Assembly: GCF_041296385.1 (NCBI RefSeq)
Contig: NW_027184085.1
Location: forward strand, 54,961,109-55,025,108
Length of the DNA stretch: 64,000 bases
Direction: 5' to 3'
Source of the DNA: Aphelocoma coerulescens
Lineage: Eukaryota; Chordata; Aves; Passeriformes; Corvidae
Below, one piece after another: positions 29,301-43,800 of this stretch. Position numbers and translations under genes: made by a program. How positions within the stretch are numbered: position 1 is the first letter of the stretch; each line of letters opens with the position of its first letter. Below the pieces are notes generated by a model that was given only the letters and a program-made list of their open reading frames with translations, did no database searches and was not told the origin of the DNA.

Positions 29301-31179
29301 TGCCCTTTCTGTGTTAGATGAGGCTGCTGAATACTGTTCACACCATTATCCACTATCACTCTTTCTTCAGAAATGTTATTCAGCAGGTGTTAAGTACTAG
29401 GTGGTAAGAATCCTTGTTTTGAACACATCATGTGAAAAAGGTAATATGCCAGCATAATTTTAAACTCTCTTTATCACTTCAGTGGCACACAGATGAGCTT
29501 GGTCAAACCACTCTCCAATCCATACAGATAGTAACAGCATATAACCACTTCACCACCTTTCCACCAGTCACCTATGACTTGCCCACAGTCATGTGGTTAA
29601 TGTTATCCACTTCAATGTAAATTTGATTTATTTTACCAATGAGCATGTGTTTTCAAACTAACAGAGACCAAAGACTATTTTTGTTTTCCTACATGTTTAA
29701 GCCAGGATGGAGGCTTGCCCTAAAATGTCACAGACCAAAATGTAGCAGAAACTGTAGCTGTAGATACTTGGACCACCAAAATACCAGTGTTTTTTTCCTT
29801 AGATCTGTGTTTCAGGGCTGCTTTCATGGGCAGTGAATTTGCAGGCAGTGTAGTCCTGAGATACAGGGGCCAAATCCAGAGGGAAATTCACCCCTGAAGT
29901 CCTCTGAGATTTGCGTCAGAGTTGTAAAAGTCAACTCCTACTAGCTTTCTCCAGTTCAGCAGGATTTTCCGTCTGCTCCATTCAGAAGTGAAAGATCTTT
30001 AGAACAACTCCTGTCTTCAGAATTATGAATTATTACATCATATTAAAAGCCAAGAAAAAAAAAATGTAAAGAGTTGCCTATATTGTAAGCTCTATTGATT
30101 CTGGAAGAACTCCCCTGCAATACTCTGAATTACTGACAAATTCACAGAGGAGGAGGTCAGTGTCATCAGTCTCACCAAAATCTTGGATCAACATCATAAG
30201 CAGTGTCACACATGATAAGGAAAAGAACACTCATAAACCACTTCAATTCTATTATTTTTCCTCAGGCACCCAGGAAGTTGGCCATCTGACAATCTAAAGC
30301 TAAAGCATGAAAAGTGTGAACAGGTCTCTATTTCACAGATGAGTTTGAGACATCTTATATAGTCTATACGCTATAGTCTATATCTTATTTTAGTCTAAAT
30401 CTTGTACATTTTGAAACTTCAGCAATGACAATTGTAAATTTACTACAAAGAACCAGTACTTCTCAGTGTTTTACTGATTCAGGGACACAGTTCTTAAAAG
30501 TGTTACATTTAGGCTGTTCTTTATTTTATTTTTAAAAACTATAGATTTTTTCCCCTATCTAGTTAGAAGTTACTTCCTTAACCAGAACAATTTGCTAAGA
30601 TCTCGGTGATGCTGGGATGAGTTTATGAACATTCCTAATACAGCAGGTATCCCTACCACAAGGAGCTGTCTTAAAGATGCAGCTTTCAATGCTGAATCAG
30701 ACTTCTGCTGGAGCCTATTTCGCTAACATGCAGCAAGTGCTTGCATATGCTTGTGTTTATTAAGAACAAATACATAACTAACAACTGAGCCTTACTTTTT
30801 ATGTCAATGTACTTAAGGATTCAAAAGAGATAAGGGATTAACTCTCAAATACTATCTGCACAGAGCTGCCAGAACTGGCCAACACATTCAAGACAGCAAT
30901 TTTGTACCGATGCCAGCACATGAGACAATCCATCCAATTCCCTGTGCTGCAGTTATCGTAAATTTAGTGACACCTTGGATGCCAAATGCTTGCTTTATGC
31001 TCCAAATGGGAAACAGTTGGAAGACCAGGGATGCTTAAAAACCCCTGGTTGTCAGCAGGATCTTTTCCAAGGACCTGGCACGTGGCGAAGAGCAGAGGTG
31101 TTCCACGAGAGGTTAACAGGGAGAGGGTGTGTACGTGCTTGTATACCCTTTCCCTCCGGGACAGGCCAGTCATCCCACA

Positions 31180-31470
31180 GTGGCACTCAGCTGGTTAATT
31201 AATGGCCAGGCGCTCACACCCACTCTGAGCCATCTCAGCCCTGCGCTCTCTCCTGCTGCTGCTGTGCACTAACGAGACTGCAGCTGTGCGACTGCAGCCA
31301 GCCCCACGGGTTGCTCAGCTCTCCCTCCTCCAGCAATAAATTACACAGCAACCTGGCTTCCAATTTCCGTCTGCAATAGTCAGCCTCTTAAAAGGGTCTC
31401 TTCAGCCATTAGTTGACCAGGTTACTTCCCACTACTGCAGTGCTGCTTGCAACTCTGCATGGCAAAGGAA
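31180..31470. promoter_or_regulatory. Possible conserved non-coding or enhancer-like block
   Basis: This stretch is compositionally distinct from its AT-rich surroundings. It contains several homeodomain-like and bZIP-like words packed together, including GGTTAATTAATGG near 31193, CAATAAATTACACAGC near 31334 and CCATTAGTTGACCAGG near 31407. It has no credible reading frame. The call is pattern-based only, and conservation across birds would be needed to support it. Confidence 0.2.
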
Positions 31471-33654
31471 CATGGCTGAAGCAGAGAAGATGACAATAAC
31501 ATAGCCCCAAAAAGCTGGAAAGCACCTTTTATTTGGTTCTCTGCTGGTAAAATGAGGGCTTTCTTTCAAGGTATGTAATTTTTTGGAAATATCTGAACAC
31601 ATCTCTGCCGTCCCAAACCTCCAGCTGATTGCCAGGGACTGCTATTATTATTGCCAGGAACTGCAGAGGGGCTGAGCCCCACCCTGCTGATTGTTGTCTG
31701 TGGATCCTGACAAATTATGCTGGCAGCTCAAATTAAAACAGTCTGAGCACTGCCTAAATCAACAACCTGAGTTCTGTGTGTCTGGAAGGGGCAGCAACTC
31801 ATAGATGAGGGCAGGTCTGTCTCCTTCCAAAAAGAGCACTCCACACTGCATTGGTTGCTGGCCTTTTTTTTTGTGCACAGAGAGCATTTGTTTTTACTGG
31901 CGAAGAGGAAGAAAGCTTTACACGCCTCCAGCATCTAACCTCTCTGGAAGTCAGCTAAGTAACAAAAAGCATCTGTGTGTCAAGAACTACACAGGTCTGG
32001 TGTGCAATTGCCAAAAAGCCATACCTATTTCACTGCCACCCCACTTGTTTGGTGATGTTAACCCTTGCAACCACGTGGCTTTCCCTGATCAGAATTTGCA
32101 ACAGAAAATTCTTTTCTGCTCTAGGAAATTAGGGACAGAGGCAGGTGTAGCATCCCTTTGGTTTCAAGCCCTGCTTCTGAAAGGCATCCTCAGTCCAACC
32201 AGTGCCTTCAGCACATGCTCATGTGCCCTTTGAGAGAGGGCAAGGTAGTAATTAATAATTTACTAGAGGTGCATAGTCCAATACTCTCCCAAATACACTT
32301 GGCAGATGAACCCTCTTGCTGGTGACTGTCCTTTGCAAGAAGGATACACTTCATTCTGTGCAAGAATAAAACAACATTTGTAAAGCACGTAAGGAGTTAG
32401 ATACAAGGAGTGAATCCTGAAAGAGCAGGACTGCTCAAGGAGAGGCTGAGTGTCACTGTGCCACCCCTTCCAGGCCTATCCCACCTTCAGCCTAGCTACC
32501 CAGCTATCCATTACTTTAAGCATGGCACGTAAATTCCACAGTCTGGCTTCAGACTAACAGCTACCCCACTAATACCACAGTACAGAAAATCTGTCCTTGA
32601 AGTTACACTCCAGGCTAGAGCTGTTCAGTAGTATCCAAAAATGATCTTTCACAACTATTTTATTTAACCAGAGACTTAACAACAACAACAAAATCACAAA
32701 AACCTTTTCACCTATTTTCAACTTCTTTTTTAAAATATAATTTGAAAGGCACAAAACAAAATCCAGTATCTCAGCTTTCTTGTCTGTGCTCAAGAGATGT
32801 TGGTGATGTGTTAAGGGCTAGGAATGTGCTGTGGAAACAATTCTAAATTTAAACAGTTGAGTTTGGGCAAGTCTGGAAACTGTCTAGAAATTTCTCAAGA
32901 GAAAGTTGGTTTCTGGTTTCTCTAGTCTTCTACCTAGTTTTCACTGATACTTTGACACAAATATTTTTTTGTCATAATTCTGCTTCTCTTGCTGTCATCT
33001 AAACATTCCTAAAGCAAAAATACAGATAAAATTTGAGAAGGTAATTTTAGTTTCCAGATACTTTAGGCATTTTTGCTTGACTTTTGGCTTAGAATAGGCA
33101 AAGGCTGTAACATTTCATACGCTGTGCATGAACTCCCAGTGCTTTATATACTACAAAAGTAAAGGCAAGATAAAACTGTGCTTGCATGTATTTCTCTGTG
33201 TAAGACCTGCCATGAAGCTGACTCATGGTACTGCTGCAGTCCAGGGTACGGTTGCAGATCTGTGTGCAGGGAAACCTCTTTTGATCCTTTACAGCAATTC
33301 GAACATAATTTCTCTCCTCTGGCTGATTTGCACTGAGGTTCACAGGAATCTCACAGATTCGTGTCATGCTCACGATGCAGATCTAATTTAGATTTAGTTT
33401 GTGCTAACCCCCTAGTTTGCTCCTGCTGAATCCATCCCTGGAAATATTTGCAGCAGGATGCAGACTCAACTCTGCCAGCTCTTCCTCACCAGAGTACTCT
33501 GGAATTATGGTAAGGTCTCACTAGCCCTCAAGTCTTTTAGCTCAGAATGTAAAAGGAGAAGAGCTACAGCTACAGGAGGATTTTTTCTGTTTCAGGTAAT
33601 TGGATGTTGGGACCACTGAGGAATGAGATGGCAGAGGAATGGCTGTGATTAATC

Positions 33655-33727
33655 AGGGCCATAAATATGATAAGTAAGCTATGATAAATATGATATGATA
33701 AATACGATAAGAGCAAATAAGATAATG
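33655..33727. repeat. Degenerate GATA-rich repeat
   Basis: About six GATA or GATAA words occur within roughly 70 bp (ATGATAAGTAAG..., ATGATAAATATGATATGATA..., ACGATAAGAG...). It looks like a decayed short tandem repeat of about 10-14 bp. The GATA words could bind GATA factors, but the repeat origin is the simpler explanation. Confidence 0.55.
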
Positions 33728-36700
33728 AGGGGGAAAATGGGAACAGGAAAATTGGATTAAACTATGTAGCAATATTGAATGAGTTTGAATTCAAATGGGT
33801 ATTGCAAAGGGGGCTTTCTCTAGTGTCAAAACATCAATAATTGGTTGCTCCAGGAATGTGTTTGAGTACATAGGATGGCTGTACTTCATCAGCACATCTA
33901 ACCCATGCTTCACAGTGCCTAAAGTTGAACCAGGAGCATGGTAAACAGATAAAAAACTTCTCTGCCAGCCTTTAGTAATTTGCAACTCAAAAATTGCTTC
34001 TAATGAGAAAGTCTTTTATGGATTCCACTTCCATGAGCATACCTGGTTTGTTCTCAAGCCCAAGTGCACTCTTCAGCATCCACCACGTCCTGGAGAATGG
34101 GGCTCTACAGCTTAACAACCCATTAAAGGGAGAACATTTTTTTGGGTTTGTTTTGTCCACAACTGTTACCTTCCTTAGATACCTACTGATCCTTGTGCCA
34201 AAACATTTAAGTAGTATTTACTTATCCTCTCTCTCCACAACACTCATGCGTTCTGCAGATTCTTCTCACTCACCTATTTTCCAAGCAGAAAAGTCACAGC
34301 TGGCTTACTTCTACCATATCTTGCTGCATTTTAATTTTTTCCTGCAGTCTTTAGGTCTGAAGACAACTGGATTCAGACAACATGGGATCTGATCCCATGC
34401 TTAACTTTGAGGACAAAAGCATTACTTCCTAAATGAAGGCATTGGAAACTAGTGTATTAAGCTATCACAGCAAAAGCAAACCGTTGATTAAATGAATTTG
34501 CCACATCTTTCGAGGTGATCCTCAACACAAGTTTCTAATTTCATGACAATGATCTCTGGAAGGACTCATAAAAATTGTGGAGCAGTGTTACAGTAAAATG
34601 ACCCTGGGCATGATGTACTAGTCATGGGTTTTCATTGTGTGGAGTAATAGCTATTGGGAGGGAAGGGGAGGATGGGAAGAGGCAGAAGGGATGCTGGCTT
34701 TTCTGTCAATAAATTTTCTGAAATCTATGGACATCAAGTTATCTTCACTGCAGTTGTTGAGTGTCCAATGCAGAAATACTGAATGATTAGCTTGCCAGCA
34801 ACTGTGATACTGAAACTATACCAGTACTGTCTTTCCAAAATATTTTATTACTATTCTAATTGTATTAGTATTCTAAAACACCTATTGAGAAATTAGTGCA
34901 GTGCTATATGTAAACATGAATGGACCTAGCTCCTGTTTGGGAGGACTTCCAAATCTCACCTGCCATAGGTTTAACTGGTGTGAAACTAATCTCCTGTGCA
35001 GGACAAGGATCCCCCTCCTTGCCCCTGTTGTACTACCTCCCACACTAGCTCTTGTTCCATGTGAAAGGCAGCGCTGCTCAGACTGCAGAGCCCTGGTGCC
35101 AGCCCCATACTACTTTAAATCTGGATGCATAAACCCATACTGCCCTCTTTTAATGCCTGCTGTACACAGGTGTGAGGTACTTCTTTAAATGGAAGATCCA
35201 GTTTACCAAATAATCAATCTTGCTCTCTTGATGTAGTACATCCAGCTCCTCCACCACTCCTTATGTTACCTGCACGCCAGCAATGTTCATTTGTATCAAA
35301 TTACAACTAGGGAATGCCTTCAAATCTTGAAAAGCTGCTTCCTGTAAGTTCTCCTGCGCCTTTGCTCTCAAGGAACAGCAGTCTCCCTCACAAACAGCAA
35401 CTTTTTAAGACCTGTCAGAAAGCCAGTCCTTAATCCATGTAAGGCAGACCACACTGATACAGGAGGGGGCTATTTTCAACCCCCACTGTCCTGCCATAGT
35501 AGGTCAACCCCCTCAGGACATCTAAGTAATGTTAGATTCAGCTCAACATAGAAAAAGCAAGAATGGCCTTGCTTGACAGGAGGTATCTTTGGTGAGGCTA
35601 ATTGAGTGTCAGTGATACTACAATTGAGCTACCGGTTCTCTGAGCTGGGCATTTGTAAGTAAGGGACCATCATGGCTGTTGTTTTTTCTCCTAAGGAATC
35701 AGTATAGGAGTTCCCCACTTGAATCTGTATGCAGGATATCTCTTGAACCTGGAAACCTCCTCCAACTCCTGTGCTTTAGCTGACAATTTCTCCTCAGTGC
35801 TGCCCCTCAATGATTGCATTTAATCCACTTGATACATGGGTAACACAAGTTCATTGCATCATATGTGCACTCATATCCCAGATGCACCACTTGGTACTCA
35901 ACACCCTACTTCCCAGCTTTGTGATTGCTAGAAAGGGGACAGAAAATACTTACGTTTTGTAAATGCTTGTCTATGTTTAGATCACTATCTTGTGGGGCTC
36001 TCTACACTAAGAGATAAGGGGCCATATAACAAATTTTGGGGCCACACATGTTATTTATCCAAAATAAGAAAAATTAAGTCAGCTCACCTGTCCCCAGGCC
36101 ACTGAGTCTGGGACTATTTACATTCCCAACTTCTGAGCAACTTGCAGCCAGCATGTTTTTTAAAGCCACAAAAATGCTTCCTTTTTCACACAGAATTTTA
36201 CCCACCAATCACCTTCAGGAAACAAGTAGACACAAACACTAAAGTGCTCTATACAGGAACAAGTTCAGAGGGAAGATTGCTTCAGACCTCTTCTTTTAAC
36301 TTCTTGTATGCTTCCTGAAGGCATCTCCCTACAGTATTAAGAGTGGGCACCACTCAGCTCCATTGCTGGTAGAACAGCAGATGGATGTGGTGATTCAGGC
36401 TCAGACAGATGCTAAGAGCAGTGTGTCATGGCAGAAAAATTTACCAGTATCCATAGAACACATCCAAGTTGGAAGATGTGATGTGACCTCTGCTCAAGTA
36501 AGGATCAGAAAACTAAACGCTCCTAGTCATCATAGAACCTCTCCACGACACAAAGTTTATGGCTTCTCCCCCAAGCAGAGAGAACTAGGTTCCACTTTTT
36601 AGCAGTTGTCTCACATCTTCCTGCTTCTCAAACCAGATTTGCACAGTGCTCTGAGTCTTTCCATAGTCAGTGAGTGAGTTTTAGGCACTTTGGAAAGATC

Positions 36701-39349
36701 TGAAAATCACAGCTTAAGCATTTCAATGACACTAAAACATACACATTTGAAGCTTCTCTGGTCTTAGAATCACAAATTCCATTTGTTAAAGACTTATTTA
36801 GATATTTCTTGCCCTGGTAAACCATGGCATCCAAGTACAGCTCAATCTTGCATGCACCCCTAACAGCTCCCTAAGACAAGGGCAAAGTCAATTATTCACA
36901 GTTTACAGATAGAACATGAATGCACAGAGAGGCTAAGTACTTGCTGCAGACAAAACAAGTGGCTAACTCACATTCACTGAGGTTTAGGTTAATGTCCTAA
37001 CAGTAGACTCCTTCTTTTCCTCTTCCCATGACACTTGCCTCTGTTCCAGAGAGGCATATATTAAAACTGTGATAAGTCAAGGTAACAAAGTATAAAATCA
37101 AATACTTCAAAACCAGTCAGCTTTCTGGTCTTAAAGTTCATATTTCTATTTTTGGATTTGTTTTCTTTAAATATTCAGTGATGCACACTTAAAATTTACT
37201 CTGCACATTTCCCAGCAAACTCATTTACCATGGTGATTATAGAAGCGAATGTACAGAGAACAGTGTGTAGAGAACCCAGTGGTAAGTGGATTTCTTTCTG
37301 TAAGTCTAGCATTCAGCCAGCGTGATTGCAGAATGCTGGAGTAAGCTTCTGCTCATCTCAGAGGGATACTGCAGTGTGTTCAAACAGATGAAACACCAAG
37401 CTGAACTGAAATGCCAGTTCTTTCTTCTTCTGGGAAAGGCCATACAACGCTTGAGAACTGACCTTATTTTAGCCAGCCAGTAGCAGGAGGGAAAAGCCTA
37501 ACTTGTGTAATGTCACTCATTCTGATGGAGCAAAACTTATGCTAGAAATTAACTTCTCTGCATTCTGACAAACATTTGCAGCAGCCCAAGCATAGGAGAA
37601 AAGTCACCTAACAAGATTATATGGAAAACCTGTTGCTCTGCAGAGTGGTAAGCAAACAAGTTGGTTCATGGACCCACATAACACTTAAAATAAGGCTGAA
37701 TATTTTTGATGCTGAAGTAAAATTCTTTCAATCCAATTAACTGCAAACATTGCTTACTACATTTTATTTATTACTAGAAATAGAAACCAAAAAGGAAATA
37801 TGTATAGAAACTGAAGGTTCAAACTCTCAAGGTCTTCTACTATGCCAGCATAAACCTGCTGTAAAAGCTGCAATACACCAGGTGATAGTATTAAATCCAT
37901 AATGGCCTCACTGGTGTGAAATGCAGGGCACTAAGAACCAGAGCACCTGATCTACTTTGGTGACAGATTCCAGGACATCATGAGGAAATGAGTGCTGTCT
38001 GGTGTTTTGTTATATAGCAGTCAAAAGAAACAACAATAATATAAAGCTTTTATTTTTTTAATGTGGAGACAGAAATGTTTCAGAGCTATGCACTGCAGCA
38101 AAGCACGGAGCAGCTCTGCAGTACAGTTTTGCCATAAAGGAGTCCCAAATCACAGGCAGCGGTGAGGTTTGCCTCTGGGGGAACATTCCTGGTGTTTCCA
38201 CTTGAGATATGGCAATGCCTATGTTGATAGAAAACTGAGAACCAGCTTAAAAATATGCATCTGCTTTCCACTGCCTGAAAATGAAATGGTTATAGCTTCT
38301 TCCCTCCCCATATCAAATGGTACCATTTGCTCTTTTACAGTTAATATTTTAGAGAGAAAAATCCCATATCTACTTCTTTTAAATCTGGTTATTTTAAATC
38401 TCCATGGACCTATCATCAGAATAGTGGACTTCAGAAAAATATCTTGGAACAGCAGCAGAAGCAGCGGCAGCCATTCCTGTTACACTACAAAAGAAATCTG
38501 TAACCTGCGCCAGCTACAAAAAAATGTAGCATCTGTTGATCACTGGGGCAACTGGGAAAGAAAACTTAAAATCCATGAGGGCTCTGCCGTCTTCTGTTTC
38601 CCTTCAGACCTCCAGGTGTGTGGTCCCCGGCACGGACTGTGCCATCTGTCTGGGACTGGCACAGCTGCATCAATGTCTCAGCCATGGGGAAGAAGAGCTG
38701 GGTGTTACTTGAACAAGGGCAGGCTGTATGGGGCTGTCCGACTGGCAGTGCCCACAGAAACACAGGCCTTTTGACACGGTGCCTGTGACATGCTACAGGA
38801 TGAGCTGGCAGTTTCTGTATGCCAGGATGACGGTGGATCCTCAACACCCAGGCCCCTTCCTCACCAGGTGTCTCCACCCACGTTCCTCTGAGGTCTGCAC
38901 CAGCTGAGCTCATGGCTCAAGCCAAATTACTCTACTAAATGTGAAAACAAGAGTTATAACTAAAATCGGGCTCAATCCTGCCTAGATTTTACCCCTGGCA
39001 TGATGCAGCTCAGCAGGGAATTTGTCTGAAATCATGTGCTCAGCTATGGAGCTGAGGTGACAGTTTAACTAGTAGATCAAACAATTACACAATTTTGATA
39101 ATGCAGTGCCTATGTTCGATTGTCTTAAAATTAGGAATATAACAATTATTTTCTGCACTAAAAGCTATCCTGCAGCAGATCATTTTGCTTGACTTTTTCA
39201 TCAGCTAAGCAAAACCTCCAACTGTGAAAAAATATATATTCAGCAGAGTACTGATTTTCTCCTGCAATCTCCCCTCCTCCCCATTTATTCCTTTTCTTCT
39301 CTATCATCAATCTTTTAAGCATGCCACTGTGCATTCACATTTTTCTTTC

Positions 39350-40850
39350 TGCACGTGTCAGCTCAATGCTCTTCCTCAGAGCCCTCTTTCTCCGCCAAAT
39401 CCCGCAAAGCAGATTTTAACCACTCATTTCCCGAACAGGGAATTCCACACACAACTTCGCAAAAGCCAGGCACTCCGGGCGCTTCCCAGCCACTATGCTG
39501 GAATCCCCCCTTCCCTCCAACAACCCACGGCTATGGACAAAAGAGCAAGTAAAAGGAAACTGACTTACTGCTATGGCTTGGAGCCTTTCCTTGTGCAACT
39601 CTGCTTCCGCCATCCTGGAGAGAAGGACACGGGAGGAGAAAGGGAGACCGGTGGGTGGGAGGGAGAAACAAAAAGGCAAACAAAACCAAAACGGACTGCA
39701 GTCACAGGGGGGAAACTGGAGTAATTGCAAGGAAAGCCGAGCTCCTGTGTAGCAATCAGCCACTTTTGGAGGCACTGCAGGCTGGCTCACGGTACGATCA
39801 TTTTAGTCACTGGACCAGTGCCTGCCTGGCTGCCTGTCTCCCAGCTGTATTGCTAACTGCATTTCAGTGCTGCTTCTGTGTGCTGGTGCTGTCACACAAA
39901 CCATGTAGGCACTCTCCAAGCAGCTGAGCAGAGGGATAGCTCGCATGGCTATAATTTTTTGCGTTGACGTCTCAGCTCATTTGCTCCTCCTATGGGGTGC
40001 TGGGTCACGACAGGAGCTCGACATCAGCAGCGTGCACGGTAATACAAACCTGCCTGACTGCAGCAGAGGAGGCAGACAGCTGTGCCACAGCATGTCCTTA
40101 GCGAGCAGCACAGCGCGCAGGGAAGGACGGTGGCACATGGCGCAGGGAGCGGGAGCTGCGGCAGGCAGGCAGGCAGGCAGGCGGTGGCTGCAGCCCCAGC
40201 TGAAGCAGGTTTGGATAAGGGAAAGGACAGGGCTGCCAGGAGGAGGGAGAGCGCGGACTCTGGGGGAACCGCACAGACACTTGTGAGTGCAGTGGTAACA
40301 TGGCACGCTACAAAAGGCTGCTGCTGCAGGGCAGCCCTTAAGAGAAGCGACGAAGAGCATCTGGATGGGGAGGGAGGGGTAAGGTGTCCACACGCCCCGC
40401 ATGCACTGCATGTATTGACATCAAAGTGACAAAGCTGTGTGTACAGTCTCCGAAGAACGCACTGTTACAAAGAGAGGAGAAGGAGGCAGGTGAGGAAGTA
40501 AGGGGACACCTGAGCCGGTGTCACAAGGGTACCCGCGATTTCAAGCCTGGCTTTGGTTCTGCCTGAAAGCTCCTTACACTTTTATTTTTACTTGTATGAT
40601 CGTCTGTTTGCTTCCTTTTCTCACAGACAGCAGCGAAGCCCCCCACTCTCTCCCAGCCCTGTCCCATGGGGTGCCGCTGCACGGGTGAGCACGGGGCTGC
40701 CCCAGCGGAGGGGCGTCTCCGAGCCAGGGCAGCCACCACGCCAGATGCAGAGCTGGGTGGGGACTGACCATGACATCGTGGGACTGTCCTGCCGCGAGGA
40801 GCAGAAGTGCATTTTGCAGCATATAACTTTGATGTAATAACCTCTTGGTG
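39350..40850. promoter_or_regulatory. GC/CpG-rich block, candidate CpG island or first exon region
   Basis: CpG dinucleotides are frequent here, especially 39960-40420 and 40500-40800, whereas they are scarce in the rest of the host DNA. Several plus-strand matches to 5' splice sites lie inside: GCAG|GTGAGG with the exon end at 40489, CTT|GTGAGT with GT at 40283, and ACGG|GTGAGC with GT at 40685. These would fit a host gene or lncRNA promoter with a first exon, but I cannot identify a product or confirm the strand. A (GGCA)n microsatellite lies within it. Confidence 0.35.
40160..40182. repeat. (GGCA)n microsatellite
   Basis: Between five and six perfect copies of the tetranucleotide GGCA occur inside the GC-rich block. 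It is a simple tandem repeat and probably length-variable. Confidence 0.9.
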
Positions 40851-43800
40851 CTAAGACAGGGAAACTCCCCTATCTGGAAGGAAAGGGATCTGGAAGTCGC
40901 CCTGTTTCCTGTGTGCTTGCCCTTTCAAGGGCCACCTAGCCTGGCATTTTAGTTTTCTACATCCCTGTCTTCTCTCTCAGACATCCTTCACCTCCCCTTC
41001 CAGTTCCAGGACGTGCTACTTGCTGCAGGCTGTTTTTCAAGGCAGCTGCTTTGTCAAGTGTCTTCACCTCCTGGTCCCATTTTCCTTACTGGTGCACAGT
41101 CTCCTTGCCATGTGACAGCATGTCAAAGTGACTTCTTGCTTAGCTTTGCCTCTGTGAAAGACATCCTTTGTCATATAAAAACTCACAAAACATTATATAA
41201 TTCCAGTAGTCACTGTGGCCAAAAGGCAAAGTTTTATTGCCATATCCCAAGTGAGGCAGTCTTGGTCAGTGGGTATTGGGGGGCTCACAGCTAAGGGAAA
41301 TGCAACAATTGTGGCTAGAAACTGGGATACTCTTCAGTCTTCCAGCTTTAAGTAATTCATTGAATAGCAGCTGCCCTCTCAGCGTGTTTGGTCCCTTTCA
41401 GCTTGTTTAGTCTCGTTTTTGTTTTCCTTTACCATGTAAAGGTCCATGCATTGCTACTTGTATTACTACAAGCTGGTTTTGAAATATCCTATCACACAGG
41501 ATCCAGACATCTCTAGTACCACATGTGGTCTTGAGAACATATATGGGCAACTGCTACTAAGGCTTGATAGCTATGCAATTAAATCCCTTCAATACTCTTC
41601 TCATGTTTTGCTGTTAAGCCTTGCCCAGGGGAAGAATTCTGCTACAGGCTATATCCAGCAAAGACAAGGGTTATGCCCCAGTGCTTACTGGAGCTGCAAT
41701 GGGCAGCCTATTCATTCCACAACCTGTAGTCACATTACACGTTTCCAAAGCTGCATGCAATATGCATCACTTTGGGCCATCCCCTCTTTCCTTCCGTATG
41801 ACATCCACTCAGGAAGACATTTAAGCACATATTTAAGCGCATTCCACACAGTCATATATAAAAATGGATGTGAGTATCTCAGTTATGATACAGAGCTGGA
41901 CACTGTACTCCCCATTTGTTTATCCTCTCTCCAATTAACTGCAGTGCTTGTTGCCAGAAAGGGATAAGCAGGGTACATTCTAGTGAGTGCTGCAGCATTC
42001 CTGGTCCCACTGAAACATGCAACAGGGCTGTGCACCTCTCCAGTTCAGTTTGCTGAGGAAACATGGACCAGCTCTGTTGACTCTGTGTGACTACAGGGAC
42101 GATAGAGGTTACATCTGCAACTGCAGCAGAGCAGTTTCTTGCTCATGACTCGCAGTGAGGAAAGGCTGGAAGTCCTGCAATAGTAATAGCCACTAGTTTC
42201 TCCACGTATTTCTCTACATATAACTTTCTCTCATATAGCTTGAAGCCTGTGATGGAATGGGGCTGAAATCCTTTACTGAGGCAGTTCACAGACCACACCC
42301 AGGTGAAGTGACCTCTAGGAGGTGATTTACTACACCGTGACAGAGTCTGCAGCAGACAGCCCCTATAGACATTTAGTTAGTGAAGACAGTATTAAATAAA
42401 ACAAAACAATTACCCAGTCCATTTTTAAAAATTATTTTCATCTGCATTGGTTAGGATTTTTGTTTCCAGAATGTTTTGCTATGTTGGTAAGGGACTTTAA
42501 TTTAAAAATTAAGAAATTTTGTTAAATCCTAAAGCTTTTTTATTTTTTTTTCTTACTTTTAGGCCAAGAGACTAGAGTGGTATTTCCAGATTTTGAAGAC
42601 AATAGTAAAACAAGAGAGAATGGAGTGTGTAGGGAGGAGCAAGGAAATTCCAGAAGGGTAGGTAAGAGTAGGTTTAATATACTTTGTTCAGTAGCTAAAA
42701 ATGTAAAGAAAGAAAAAATGTCCCTTTTATTTCTTCAAATGTCAGTTCAAAAGCTATTATTTTCACAGTAATTTTTAAAAGAGCAAGAACTGCTAAATCC
42801 TAATAATGTGTGAATTGCATCCCATTTCCACGCAAAACAGATTTTTATTTTCATTTCTTTGGAAAAGAGTATAGGAAACAATCTGTAGCCCCTGTTCAGT
42901 GCTGGAGAAGATCCTGAAAGCACTCTGAGCTATGTGTAGCGCGAACTTTAAATGAGACAGCTTAGTTATGCGGTGAAAATCAGGGTCTTGTTCTTGCCAT
43001 GCAGCTGAACTGGATTAGGAAAGGTTCTAGTTTAAATCACCTGTGTTTGGTTATGGTCAAGCCAACCGGGTTGTTTTCTTGCCATTGCACTGCATACTAT
43101 AAGAACCCTTCTGCGTGATGCCAGGGATCTTGTCCTTAGGAAGACTTTGGCCTCCCATCCTGGCTGTTAGTAGGACTGACTTAGTCTAAGAAACCAGAGT
43201 TTGTCCTGAAGACTGTGTAAGGCAGGCATGTGCATACACGTGAGGGTCAGGATTAGCACCTCACCCATTGCAAATGCATCAATGTATTTTTGAGGTGACA
43301 AGTTACTGGTTTGGATCCTGGCAGTGGCTGTCAAGAAAACACAGAGCAAGGAGGGAAAACAGGCTTCACATTTACATTTCAGATTGTTTAAGAGGAGATA
43401 CTTCTGGCTCTTAAAATTACCACATGCTGACATATTTCATTGTGCTGCACTAACACTGCTCTGGCATCCTCAATAGTGTCAAGAATCCATGCCTATGGCA
43501 TGTTTGAACCATATTATTATCATCTAAGTTGAAATCCTGAGGTTTTAATTATCTTTCTTTACCTTCCTTACAGAAGTCTGGCTATATTAAAATAGTTCAG
43601 GAATGAAAAGGTCATCTAAACTTTTAGATACCTGAGCTCAACACCCATGCTTGTTTTTTGGACTTCCTCAAACACCGTGCCTCACACTACATACCCTTCA
43701 AAATTTCTGGCAGTGGTGCCATCTGAAACTTCCAGGAGAGACTACTCCATCTGTGCTTTTAATTGCAGCTCTCTGCCTTGCCACACCAAAGCATCCTCCC

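Noticed and set aside
38169..38774. 201-codon open frame followed by GC-richer sequence
   Set aside because: No domain is recognised. The part around 38760-38800 faintly resembles a CR1 RT segment, but the match is too weak to call.
41446..41967. 173-codon open frame
   Set aside because: The composition is that of translated non-coding DNA, with no motif and no splice or promoter context.
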